The translations under genes were made by a program, and so were the position numbers. From IMG/VR virus record IMGVR_UViG_3300029319_000290, positions 1 to 31,095 of that record: a DNA stretch of 31,095 bases; one strand, 5' to 3'. This document shows positions 7,109 through 14,709 of the stretch, one piece after another. Within the stretch, counting starts at the first letter, position 1, and each line of letters begins with the position of its first letter. Origin of the DNA: a virus. A model generated the notes under the pieces. That model ran no database searches. It was not told the origin of the DNA and saw only the letters and a program-made list of their open reading frames with translations.

Positions 7109-10021
7109 TTAACTCCCTATAGGTCCAGATGCTAATTGAATAACCCTACCTACTTCTTTACCGTCCATAACGACCTTGCCTCCTGATTGTATTACAGATA
7201 TCAGTTCATCAAGTTTTTGTATTATCTGTTCATTGTTAGCTCCACCACCACCACCTTCAGCTGGTGCAGCCTCTGCCTCTCCCATTCCAAATAAACCTAT
7301 AGAGCCAAGTTTATCTAGTACTGGCATAAGAGGTACAAGTAATAATAATGATGCTGCAAATAATGTTAAAGCTCCAGCCATCATTGTGAATCCTATTGCA
7401 CCTGGTACCAATGTCATACCTGCAAGGCCTAGTGCAGCTGTTCCAGCAGCAAAGCTAATTAGGTCAATATCTGGCAAGGTTCTAAGTGCTAAACCAAATA
7501 TAGGAAGCGCTCCAGCCATAACTGTCATACCAATTACACCCATAGCTATTGCAGGTAACATAACACCTAGTCCAGCAACCGCAACTCCTATCGCGGCAAT
7601 ACTAGCACCAAATCCTAATATCAGTGCAGTATCAACACCTTGTATTTGTGATAACGCCTCTGTTGCTGGTGCTATTGCTAATCCTAATAAGTTAGCTGAA
7701 ATAATACCTAATGATATTGGTATAATCATAAGACCTAAACCAGCAACCGAACCACCTAACAATCCTAGTCCTACAGAAAATCCAATAATTGCTGCAGGGT
7801 CAACACCTGCAAGATTACCCATAGCCATAGCTGCAGGTATCAATCCAACACCTAACAGTGCCAGTGCTGCTGCACCAAGTGCAACAAATGGAAATAAATA
7901 TCCTAAACCTGCAGCTGCAAGTCCTAATATTACGAGTGAGCCTGAAAATGCAATCATCGCTAATGGGTCAACACCTTCTAATAATCCAAATGCAAGTGCT
8001 GCAGGTATCATTGCGACACCTAACAATCCTAGTACTAGTAGTCCTTTCATTATACTTGCAAATCCTTTACCAAATGACTGAAGACCTTGTGACAAAAACT
8101 TAAAGTTTGTTGCCAACATTGCAAGTGGTACAAGTCCCATAAACATTAAAAATGGTATTGATGGTAAAGCCAATAATAGTGCAGGTCCTGCTAATGCCAA
8201 TGCTGCAATACCTTTGAATGTACCTTTACCCATAGACCTAAGTCCAGCGGCTAGGTCCTGCATACTCTTTTTAATACCACCTTTTTTACCTGCTGGCCCC
8301 ATTTTACTTGCATCACCTGTCGCTTTTGAAGCAGCCTTAGATACATCAGGTCCTTTCATACCTTTTCCATCATGACCTAGGAATTTACCAATTTTAGTTT
8401 TTCCTAATTTATCTTTCATTGCGCCACCAAATTTACCTAATGCAGGTATAGCACCTGTAATTCCTTTGCCCATCGACCCTAAAAAGTTAACGGTGGCTGC
8501 AGCAGTTGTTGCATTTTCTTTTAGGAATTTACCCATACGAGAAACATATTCTGCTGACTTTGCAAATCCTTCTGCTTGTTTTTCTCCTGTCTCTGTAAGA
8601 CCAGCTTGTAGATTTAATTGTTTTTGTAATTCACCAACTGAAACACCCATCAATTCTGCAGCTTGTTTCTTTTGGAAATAATCCATTTCGTTAAAGCTAT
8701 TTATACCACCAAGCTGGTTAAGCATTTCTTTATATGCGCCTTCAATATTTCCTTCGTAAACAAGTTGTTGAGCTCTATCAACATTTATTTGTCTACCTAA
8801 CATTACAGATAATTCCATAGCGCTAGCTCGTGCATTATCTATATCCATTAACTTATCACCAAGTGCAGACATTTGTTCTAATGACGTACCTAACTTTGCA
8901 GCCTCTACTGCCATTTTACCTAATTGGTCTGCAGATATATTACCAAACTTGGAGGTTAATTCCATATTATTGGCAACATCAGTCATTACCTTTCCTATAG
9001 GTACATTTGCTCCTCTTGCAAGATTAGCAGTTGTTTCTAATGTAGCCTTTGATTGAGCTACTGTCATACCTTCAACCAATGACATATGACCTACAAGCTT
9101 ACCGGCCTCTTGTTCACCTATTCCTATATTTTTTGCAATTTTAGATACTTCTACAATTGTATCACCTGAAAGGTTTTTAAGATTACCTGCACCTTCTACA
9201 AGACCTGCCATAGATGCTGCATTTTGTTCTGAGGTAATACCAAATAATATACCTTGAATATTTGCACTTGCCATTTCATCTGCAAGACCTACTGCTTGTG
9301 TTCTAGACAGTCCTATATTTTCACCTGCCTTAAACATATTTTCTGTAAACTTACCTAATTCTTTTGTCATTGCAACTGCAAATAATCCTGTTGCTACCTT
9401 AGGGTCTTGTATTACATCTGCAAAATCATCAAATTTATCTTTGAAGCTACCAAAAAACTCATCAAGTTGTTTTTGCCTTTCAGCTTGTTTTTTCATTGAC
9501 TCTAATATTTTTGTATTAGGGTCATTTTGTAATTCTTTTTCTAACCTTTGCTGCATTACAAAATCTGCAATTGCCTCTTCAGCACCAGCTCGCTGGTCTG
9601 CTAGTTTCGATGCCAATAAATCATCTTGATATGCTTGATTTTTTGTAAGAGCTATTCGTTTTTGAGCATCATACGCTGCTTCTACCGCAGCAACCTTAGC
9701 ATTGTCTACATCTAACTCCATTTGCATTTTTTGCAACCTGGAATTTTGTATCATTTTTAGTTTTGTTTCGTTAGAAGATATTGCATCTACAATTTCAGAT
9801 CGCTTTTCATACATCTGAGTAAGAAGCTCTTCTCTTTTTACCTGTTTATTTGCAGCTGCTAATATATTATCTTTAGCCGTTTCTTGTCTAGTTAATATAG
9901 CAGATAGAGAAGTCTGTATTGTTTCTTCTTTCTTGGCAGCTTCTAATCTAGCCTTCTCTCGCTTTTCTTGCGCCTCGTAAAAGCGCTTCATGTTCTCTCT
10001 ATCTCTATCGTTCATTGCCAT
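7109..10021 (-). CDS. Tail tape measure protein
   Basis: This is a 970-residue protein that sets tail length and is threaded in the tail lumen before ejection. Residues 1-200 are charged and helical, a likely coiled coil. Residues 200-520 are helical with many Gly/Ala/Met turns. From 600 to 900 it is very hydrophobic with three 56-residue repeats (678-845). The C-terminus (GKVVMDGKEVGRVIQ) looks like the conserved tail end of tape measures. It lies after the tube, gp26-like and small 92-residue genes and before the baseplate genes, as expected. With the usual rule of about 0.15 nm per residue, the tail would be near 145 nm; this is an estimate. No SD precedes the ATG. The 92-residue gene ends 7 bases upstream, so translational coupling is likely. 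ATG at 10015 is an alternative start. Confidence 0.9.
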   Translation of the reverse strand: MAMNDRDRENMKRFYEAQEKREKARLEAAKKEETIQTSLSAILTRQETAKDNILAAANKQVKREELLTQMYEKRSEIVDAISSNETKLKMIQNSRLQKMQMELDVDNAKVAAVEAAYDAQKRIALTKNQAYQDDLLASKLADQRAGAEEAIADFVMQQRLEKELQNDPNTKILESMKKQAERQKQLDEFFGSFKDKFDDFADVIQDPKVATGLFAVAMTKELGKFTENMFKAGENIGLSRTQAVGLADEMASANIQGILFGITSEQNAASMAGLVEGAGNLKNLSGDTIVEVSKIAKNIGIGEQEAGKLVGHMSLVEGMTVAQSKATLETTANLARGANVPIGKVMTDVANNMELTSKFGNISADQLGKMAVEAAKLGTSLEQMSALGDKLMDIDNARASAMELSVMLGRQINVDRAQQLVYEGNIEGAYKEMLNQLGGINSFNEMDYFQKKQAAELMGVSVGELQKQLNLQAGLTETGEKQAEGFAKSAEYVSRMGKFLKENATTAAATVNFLGSMGKGITGAIPALGKFGGAMKDKLGKTKIGKFLGHDGKGMKGPDVSKAASKATGDASKMGPAGKKGGIKKSMQDLAAGLRSMGKGTFKGIAALALAGPALLLALPSIPFLMFMGLVPLAMLATNFKFLSQGLQSFGKGFASIMKGLLVLGLLGVAMIPAALAFGLLEGVDPLAMIAFSGSLVILGLAAAGLGYLFPFVALGAAALALLGVGLIPAAMAMGNLAGVDPAAIIGFSVGLGLLGGSVAGLGLMIIPISLGIISANLLGLAIAPATEALSQIQGVDTALILGFGASIAAIGVAVAGLGVMLPAIAMGVIGMTVMAGALPIFGLALRTLPDIDLISFAAGTAALGLAGMTLVPGAIGFTMMAGALTLFAASLLLLVPLMPVLDKLGSIGLFGMGEAEAAPAEGGGGGANNEQIIQKLDELISVIQSGGKVVMDGKEVGRVIQLASGPIGS
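7487..7990 (-). repeat. Three 56-residue hydrophobic repeats in the tape measure
   Basis: Residues 678-733, 734-789 and 790-845 align without gaps at a 56-residue period. Each has G-V-D at unit positions 6-8, Phe at 15, Gly at 23, A-G-L-G at 27-30 and Gly at 39. A degenerate fourth unit follows from 846 (DID in place of GVD), and about 12 residues of a preceding unit (LLGVAMIPAALA) come before. Confidence 0.8.
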
Positions 10022-10027
10022 AATTTA

Positions 10028-10306
10028 TTAGCTAAATATATCTGCCTTTGCCATTAAGTCATCTGCTTTTTTAACAGCATTTCCTGTAGCTTTAATTTTT
10101 TTCATAAGATTATCAACAGCCTTTTTACCTTCAGGACTTTCGTCTGCAATTTTTTGCAAACTTCTTTCTAATCTTTTATCGTTTGATTTATCAAGTATAC
10201 CTTTTATATGGTTCATTACGCCACTTACGATACCTTCATTTGTGATGTCTTTATTTTCTGCAACTTGTTTAGAAATTAACTTTCTAATATATTCACGAAG
10301 TTTCAT
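10028..10306 (-). CDS. Small helical protein upstream of the tape measure, unknown function
   Basis: The product has 92 residues. I chose ATG 10306 because GGAG lies seven bases upstream; a GTG at 10312 in the same frame would be too close to that SD. The sequence is highly charged and mostly helical (KLREYIRKLISKQVAEN at the N-terminus, then Lys/Asp-rich helices) with no cysteine and no membrane segment. It lies between the gp26/frameshift ORF and the tape measure, and its stop is 7 bases before the tape measure ATG. Small proteins at this position often assist tape measure assembly, but I cannot assign that from sequence. An ATATTTATAT motif 33 bases upstream suggests that it starts a transcript carrying the tape measure. 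Confidence 0.75.
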   Translation of the reverse strand: MKLREYIRKLISKQVAENKDITNEGIVSGVMNHIKGILDKSNDKRLERSLQKIADESPEGKKAVDNLMKKIKATGNAVKKADDLMAKADIFS

Positions 10307-10338
10307 ATGCACTCTCCATTACGCGCTTGTTTAGTTTA

Positions 10339-10348
10339 ATATAAATAT
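10339..10348 (-). promoter_or_regulatory. ATATTTATAT promoter-like motif before the small gene/tape measure
   Basis: The coding strand reads TTGATATTTATATTAAAC, 33 bases upstream of ATG 10306. The motif overlaps the stop codon of the +1-frame ORF. The promoter role is inferred from its recurrence at gene starts. Confidence 0.5.
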
Positions 10349-10590
10349 CAACGTTTAGGAGATTTCGGTGAGAAACTTGGACGCTTTATAGTGCGGCTTT
10401 TGCTGCCTCGTTTAGCCTTGTCCATTTCTTCTTTCTCTTTTTTGTGCTGGTCATTCAATTGCCTTAAATAAAATAATCGTAAATATACAGGCATGCTATA
10501 TACATCATCATGGCTAAACCCACCATTAGAGAAGTACAGAAGTTGGAATATCTGTTTGTGTAGAATGGGCCTGTATTCAGACCCTAGGCC
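10348..10590 (-). CDS. 80-codon ORF without start codon, probable frameshift extension of the gp26-like protein
   Basis: In the +1 frame relative to the gp26-like gene, an open frame runs from GGC at 10590 to a TGA at 10348-10350. It encodes 80 residues beginning GLGSEYRPILHKQIFQLLYF and continuing SNGGFSHDDVYSMPVYLRLF. The end is basic (KRPSFSPKSPKR). Upstream in that frame a TAG closes it three codons before GGC. There is no ATG, GTG or TTG until a Met in the middle of the conserved-looking region, and no SD. The frame joins the gp26-like frame at a run of seven T, so a +1 or -2 slip gives a continuous 362-residue (or 363-residue) fusion. The place, between tube and tape measure, is where tail assembly chaperone frameshifts occur in many phages (gpG/gpGT of lambda, -2 in Mu). 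The ORF is seen; the frameshift is inferred. Confidence 0.78.
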   Translation of the reverse strand, partial: GLGSEYRPILHKQIFQLLYFSNGGFSHDDVYSMPVYLRLFYLRQLNDQHKKEKEEMDKAKRGSKSRTIKRPSFSPKSPKR

Positions 10591-10597
10591 AAAAAAA
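10568..10597 (-). promoter_or_regulatory. Candidate frameshift site: T7 run followed by a short hairpin
   Basis: The zero-frame codons are GAC TTT TTT TGG, giving a seven-T run at 10597-10591. Slipping +1 or -2 keeps Phe codons in the P site and enters the downstream frame at GGC. Directly after the run, GGCCT (10590-10586) can pair with AGGCC (10572-10568) across a 13-base loop that holds the zero-frame UGA. The stem is only 5 bp, so its role is uncertain. Confidence 0.6.
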
Positions 10598-11437
10598 GTC
10601 TACGGTCATAGGAATTTGTACTGATGTTTCATGTCCACATTCTTCGCATTCAAAATATACAGTCATATCTACATCAGGTGTTACCTTTTCAAGATGATTT
10701 CTAAATGCTAATGAATCTCTAGATATAAATTCATTTTCAACAAATTTATTTATTGTATTTCTATCCTCTTCACCGTCTACCGCAACAATTACTTGTTTAA
10801 GCCTACTAGTTAAATCATAAGAAATTGTAGAAGAATGTGTTTTCTTTTTCATTCTTTTAATTTCTGCCTGTACTTTTTCTTCGTCTTTGTGAGAAAGAAT
10901 CTTAAATGTAATAGTCTTTTTACTTAAAGGTAATACAAATTCAAATCTATTACCATTATCTACAACTTCAACATCTTTATTTTTTAGAGTTGCAAGGTCA
11001 ACTACTTCTTTTTGTTTATGACCACAAGCAGGACAAGGAATTTCAACGTGGTATTCAGCACCATAACCTAATACTCTTGCTGCAACCATTACTGCATTTT
11101 TATCTCCTAACAATAGGTCGTCATAATTAACTCTTTGGCCTTTTCCGTTACCTACAATTAAAGAACGAAGTAACATATCAATAACAACACCTTTTTGTAT
11201 AAGATTTTGAGAAGTAAGAATATCTTCTTCTTTTGCAGTCATATATTTCATTTCAATCTTACCTGTACGCAATGGATGCTCTTCAGGATATAACAATCCT
11301 TTACTTGGTAAGTCTATGATTTCTGTTGGAAATTTAGAATCAGAAACTCTTTTTATTTCTGTTTCCTGAATTAACTGTTCTTTTAACTGGTCTGTTGATA
11401 ATCCTTTTCCAGGATATTCGTCCGTAACTTTTGCCAT
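10577..11437 (-). CDS. gp26-like baseplate/tail assembly protein (zero-frame product)
   Basis: This is a 286-residue protein starting at ATG 11437 after AAGGAGTTATACA. The N-terminal motif FPTEIIDLPSKGLLYPEEHPLRTGKIE, followed by MKYMTAKEEDIL, is characteristic of the T4 baseplate assembly family of gp26. Two CxxC pairs (C135/C138 in CPACGH and C264/C267 in CEECGH) are spaced to form one zinc site. The frame ends ...MTVDFFWPRV. Just before that end is a seven-T run at which a +1/-2 slip would replace WPRV with the 80-residue extension described separately. Located between tube and tape measure, the gene probably acts in tail or hub assembly and may be the T4-superfamily counterpart of a tail assembly chaperone. 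It follows the terminator after gp19 and has its own ATATTTATAT motif. Confidence 0.82.
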   Translation of the reverse strand: MAKVTDEYPGKGLSTDQLKEQLIQETEIKRVSDSKFPTEIIDLPSKGLLYPEEHPLRTGKIEMKYMTAKEEDILTSQNLIQKGVVIDMLLRSLIVGNGKGQRVNYDDLLLGDKNAVMVAARVLGYGAEYHVEIPCPACGHKQKEVVDLATLKNKDVEVVDNGNRFEFVLPLSKKTITFKILSHKDEEKVQAEIKRMKKKTHSSTISYDLTSRLKQVIVAVDGEEDRNTINKFVENEFISRDSLAFRNHLEKVTPDVDMTVYFECEECGHETSVQIPMTVDFFWPRV

Positions 11438-11471
11438 TGTATAACTCCTTATTGTTTTATATAACTAGTAT

Positions 11472-11481
11472 ATATAAATAT
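11472..11481 (-). promoter_or_regulatory. ATATTTATAT promoter-like motif before the gp26-like gene
   Basis: The coding strand reads TATATATATTTATATATACT, 35 bases upstream of the ATG and immediately after the terminator that follows gp19, as expected for a new transcription start. Confidence 0.52.
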
Positions 11482-11501
11482 ATATAAACTAAAAATATTG
11501 C

Positions 11502-11528
11502 AAAAAAATAGCCTGAATTAACAGGCTA
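11502..11528 (-). terminator. Intrinsic terminator after the tail tube gene
   Basis: On the coding strand TAGCCTG, a six-base TTAATT loop and CAGGCTA form a perfect 7-bp stem followed by seven T. It lies about 25 bases after the gp19 stop. Confidence 0.88.
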
Positions 11529-11552
11529 CTTAATTTTATATAAAATATGATA

Positions 11553-12044
11553 TTAGTATTGTAAAATCCAATAGTCACATCTTATTGTTAATGTAATGAT
11601 GGCAGGAGCACCGTCATTTTCCCAAGAGATTTCACCAAAATCTGCATCTACAAGAAAACCACCTTTACCTGTCCATTCCTCTACCTTGTCACCTACAGGT
11701 CCAAGTACGTTAATTGTTACATCCTTCTTATAAAAGTCAGCGTAACCATTTCTACCTGTTACTGATTCGTGGTGTAGTCTTACCCATTCCATAACTGCCT
11801 GAGCACCTGATGGTACAATTGGGTCATATAGTTCTACAGTTATAGCATCCCAAGCACTTCTACCTTTAATATATCTAGAGTTGTTGATATGCTTAATTTC
11901 TGTTTCGTTATTAACAATTTTCGGTCTTGCCGCTTTACGAATTAAGTATGAAGGTATACCATCAACGTAGAATACAAATCTATTTGTTACCTTTGGCTCG
12001 AATGCCGTGAACATTAATTCTGTTGGGTCTATTAAGTTTGCCAT
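11553..12044 (-). CDS. 19: Tail tube protein gp19
   Basis: The protein has 163 residues, the same length as T4 gp19, and starts at ATG 12044 after TAGGAGATAAAACAA. It forms the inner tail tube inside the contractile sheath. The N-terminus (FEPKVTNRFVFYVDGIPSYLI), the Glu/Lys-rich strand before YIKGR, the ITVELYDPIVPSG segment and the final WENDGAPAIITLTIRCDYW strand are typical of T4-type tube proteins with the two-sheet fold. It directly follows the sheath gene and is terminated by a strong hairpin, so sheath and tube can be expressed at high level. It also has its own promoter-like motif, which would allow extra tube transcripts. Confidence 0.95.
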   Translation of the reverse strand: MANLIDPTELMFTAFEPKVTNRFVFYVDGIPSYLIRKAARPKIVNNETEIKHINNSRYIKGRSAWDAITVELYDPIVPSGAQAVMEWVRLHHESVTGRNGYADFYKKDVTINVLGPVGDKVEEWTGKGGFLVDADFGEISWENDGAPAIITLTIRCDYWILQY

Positions 12045-12063
12045 TTGTTTTATCTCCTATTTA

Positions 12064-12073
12064 ATATAAATAT
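12064..12073 (-). promoter_or_regulatory. ATATTTATAT promoter-like motif before the tail tube gene
   Basis: The coding strand reads GGATATTTATATTAAATAGGAG in the 31-bp gap between sheath and tube, 20 bases from the tube ATG. Promoter role inferred. Confidence 0.52.
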
Positions 12074-12075
12074 CC

Positions 12076-14328
12076 TTAATCGTTAAATGTTGCACCTGTT
12101 GGCATGATATTAAAGTCAACAACTATAAATTCTGCAGCTTTAGCCGGTTGGATAAATATATCACCTTTCATTATATTTCTATCAATAATATCTGGTGTGT
12201 TATTTGTTTCGTCCATTACAACCTTGAAAGCATATAGACCTTGTCTTTGTTGAACTGATTCCATGTAAGGGTTTACTTGTGATAAGAATCTGTTTCTAGT
12301 TGTAGTAGTATTGTTTTCAAATATTAAGAATTTAGATACTGATGCGATAAATTTCTTAAGGTTGATTAACAATCTTCTAACATTTACACGGTCAAGAGCA
12401 GAAGCTTTTTTCTGTAGGGTTTTCTGTCCCCATACACAAACACCTTCACCAGGGAATGTTGCAACTGGATTGATGTTTCCTTCATATAATAAATCTCTGT
12501 TTGCGTGTGTTAATTTTCTTGCAGCCTGTACTACTGTTTCCTGTCCACCTCTATTAAGACCAGCAGGAGCAAACCATTCAGCAGCAACCTTATCATTAAA
12601 TGCGTAGATACTTGGCATGATTACCGATTGAGGTACCCATATGTATTTACCTGTTGCTGGGTCAGCAATTTGTACCCATGGCCAATACATTGCTGCATAT
12701 GATGAGTCAAAGTTTTCTGCTTTAGCTGTTACTGTTGCAAGGTTTGTATTCTTGTCATAATTAACAGGGTCGATAATTGTCATTACATCACCACGTTCTT
12801 CACATACAGTAACCATTTTATTTGTTAGTCCTGCTGACATTTCATATGAAAGACCTGGAGCGATTAGTAAGTTAATATCGAATTCATCTTGATTAGATAA
12901 TAGATTGAATGCACAGTTATATGCAATATATCCAGTTTGTGCGCTGTTTGCTACATCCAACCCTTGGAAGTTATCAGCATTAATATTTTCATAATAATTA
13001 GCTGCACCTGCAGTTGCAGAACCAAATGGTGAGTCAACAATAAAGTTTGTACCATCAGAACCACCAGCAAATGAACCTGAACTATTATTCATAGGTAGTG
13101 AACCTGTTAATGATGTATCTCTAATATCTCCGTTTTCTGTTAAATAATCTACAGTGTTTTTAATAGTAGATTCGTCTACATAAACAAATTGTGAACGATT
13201 CTTAAAATTACCGTTTGGTTGTAAATATGGTGAAGCAGATGTTGAATCTCCAATAGTTGTTCTTTGAGTACCTATTACAGCACCAATATAATTATTTTCA
13301 TTAGGGTCAAGTGAACAGTTGTTCCAAGTTTCAAGAATAACCTTTCTCTTACTTGAGTCATCACCTCTACGAATAAGTACAGTAAATGTACCTTTCTTTT
13401 CATTTACATTTGTTATTTCCCATCTTAAATTATTTCTTGTACCAGTTTTTGTTCCAGCACCTGCAACTGAAGTACTAACAAATACATCATTTGATGCAAC
13501 ATCAAGATTAGTATTTGAATTTCCTGGTCGGCTATTCATTATAGCACCATCTGTATGTGTTCTTAATTGGAACGAAACATCGTTAGAAGAGAATGTTGAA
13601 CCTGATGTAAGTACACCAGTAACAGCTCCAGGACCAGAGAATGCTATTGCTACAGCACCAACACCAGTACTAGTTGTTGAACCAGATTTGAATGTAATGT
13701 TTGTTGCTGTTGTTGTTGCAGAACCTGTAAGTCCTAAAGTACCAGTACCTCCAGATGAATGCGATGTAGCTGTACCAGCACCAATTACTGTGTTAATTTC
13801 AGAAGCAAGGTTTGTTAATGTAGCAGCAACATTTGCACCAATATCAAAATAGTAATAGTTTAAGCTTGGAATATCCTGAGGTATAACTCCTGTTTCTCCA
13901 ATAAATTGGTATGCCGTACCATCAGAGTGAGTATACTGAAGTATCGTAGCATCAGTTAGTGCCTTGAATGCACCTGATGAAGCAGATGGTCCAGTACCAG
14001 CATTTGAAATTTGTTGTAGGTGTGTATGCGAATTTGCGTTTCCAGCATCAGTAGGCATAACTCTTACGATAGTAGCAGGGCCACCATGTTTCAAATATTC
14101 TTTTGCTGTAATTGATGTTAAGTATTGAAAGTAATTACTACCGGACTTAAAAGAATCTCCATATAGAGCTTGATACTCTGAATATGAAAACACCTGCGTA
14201 GGTATAAGTGCAGGTCCTTTAACTGTTGGTCCTACAATTGCAGCACCGATTTGAGCGACGCCTTGCTGTACAAATGATAAATCATTTTCTCTTGTAAATA
14301 CACCAGGGCTAATTATTTTTTCAGCCAT
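12076..14328 (-). CDS. 18: Tail sheath protein gp18
   Basis: The protein has 750 residues, against 659 in T4, and starts at ATG 14328 after TAGGAGATAAATA. It polymerises around the tube and contracts at infection. The N-terminus (KIISPGVFTRENDLSFVQQG, then IGAAIVGPTVKGPALIPTQV) is the classical sheath opening. The C-terminus (RNRFLSQVNPYMESVQQRQG, then FIQPAKAAEFIVVDFNIMPTG) is the conserved inner domain that binds the tube. Between about residues 100 and 265 is a long insertion rich in Ser, Thr, Gly and Ala (GTATSHSSGGTGTLGLTGS), which probably forms or links an outer protrusion. It is preceded by a small coiled-coil gene and followed by the tube. Confidence 0.95.
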   Translation of the reverse strand: MAEKIISPGVFTRENDLSFVQQGVAQIGAAIVGPTVKGPALIPTQVFSYSEYQALYGDSFKSGSNYFQYLTSITAKEYLKHGGPATIVRVMPTDAGNANSHTHLQQISNAGTGPSASSGAFKALTDATILQYTHSDGTAYQFIGETGVIPQDIPSLNYYYFDIGANVAATLTNLASEINTVIGAGTATSHSSGGTGTLGLTGSATTTATNITFKSGSTTSTGVGAVAIAFSGPGAVTGVLTSGSTFSSNDVSFQLRTHTDGAIMNSRPGNSNTNLDVASNDVFVSTSVAGAGTKTGTRNNLRWEITNVNEKKGTFTVLIRRGDDSSKRKVILETWNNCSLDPNENNYIGAVIGTQRTTIGDSTSASPYLQPNGNFKNRSQFVYVDESTIKNTVDYLTENGDIRDTSLTGSLPMNNSSGSFAGGSDGTNFIVDSPFGSATAGAANYYENINADNFQGLDVANSAQTGYIAYNCAFNLLSNQDEFDINLLIAPGLSYEMSAGLTNKMVTVCEERGDVMTIIDPVNYDKNTNLATVTAKAENFDSSYAAMYWPWVQIADPATGKYIWVPQSVIMPSIYAFNDKVAAEWFAPAGLNRGGQETVVQAARKLTHANRDLLYEGNINPVATFPGEGVCVWGQKTLQKKASALDRVNVRRLLINLKKFIASVSKFLIFENNTTTTRNRFLSQVNPYMESVQQRQGLYAFKVVMDETNNTPDIIDRNIMKGDIFIQPAKAAEFIVVDFNIMPTGATFND

Positions 14329-14382
14329 TTATTTATCTCCTATCTTGTATAAGAATTAACCTTTTTGGTCATGTTATTTCTA

Positions 14383-14392
14383 ATATAAATAT
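14383..14392 (-). promoter_or_regulatory. ATATTTATAT promoter-like motif before the sheath gene
   Basis: The coding strand reads ATTATATTTATATTAGAAAT, 55 bases upstream of the sheath ATG in an 86-bp gap. Promoter role inferred. Confidence 0.52.
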
Positions 14393-14414
14393 AATGATTA
14401 AATCTCAAAATATA

Positions 14415-14678
14415 TTATTTCTCAGCTATAAATACACCTGTTTCTAGATTTAATTGGCCTGCACCATACTTATCTGAAAGTTCTTTGACAAAAGCTTTTT
14501 CTTCTTTTCTAATTTTATCGTATTCTTCTTTTATTGCGTTTTCTGTTTCTTCTAAAACCAATTTATCCATAGCAAGTTGACCATAACTTACCGTAACAGT
14601 ATTAAATCGATTTCTAAAATCTTCTACCTTTTTCATTTCTTCTTCTGTAAACTTTGTGCCTTCTTTAATTTCAGCCAT
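14415..14678 (-). CDS. Small coiled-coil protein between tail terminator and sheath, unknown function
   Basis: The 87-residue product starts at ATG 14678 after ATAGGAGAATAAAA. It is almost entirely charged helix (FTEEEMKKVEDFRNRFN, LEETENAIKEEYDKIRKEE) with a short C-terminal strand-like end (GQLNLETGVFIAEK). This suggests a coiled coil with a small terminal hook. There is no cysteine, signal peptide or membrane segment. It is in the same run as the neck and gp15-like genes and ends before the sheath promoter motif. I do not recognise a T4 counterpart; gp16 (small terminase) occupies a similar place in T4, but at about 160 residues it is much longer. A gp16-like role cannot be excluded because no other small terminase candidate is visible here. 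Confidence 0.7.
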   Translation of the reverse strand: MAEIKEGTKFTEEEMKKVEDFRNRFNTVTVSYGQLAMDKLVLEETENAIKEEYDKIRKEEKAFVKELSDKYGAGQLNLETGVFIAEK

Positions 14679-14709
14679 TTTTATTCTCCTATAACTTTAT
14701 TATGAATCT

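Noticed and set aside
7176-8081. A 301-codon plus-strand open frame opposite the tape measure gene
   Set aside because: It is the antisense of the Ala/Gly/Leu-rich repeat region; the translation is low complexity (Pro, Asn, Ile, Ala) and no SD or context supports it.
10348-10576. Simple independent small gene after the gp26-like gene
   Set aside because: The first ATG is in the middle of the protein-like region, and no start codon or SD precedes the N-terminal part, so a frameshift explains it better.
13319-13852. A 177-codon plus-strand open frame opposite the sheath gene
   Set aside because: It mirrors the Ser/Thr/Gly-rich sheath insertion and has Val/Pro/Phe-rich low-complexity translation; all supported genes run on the other strand.
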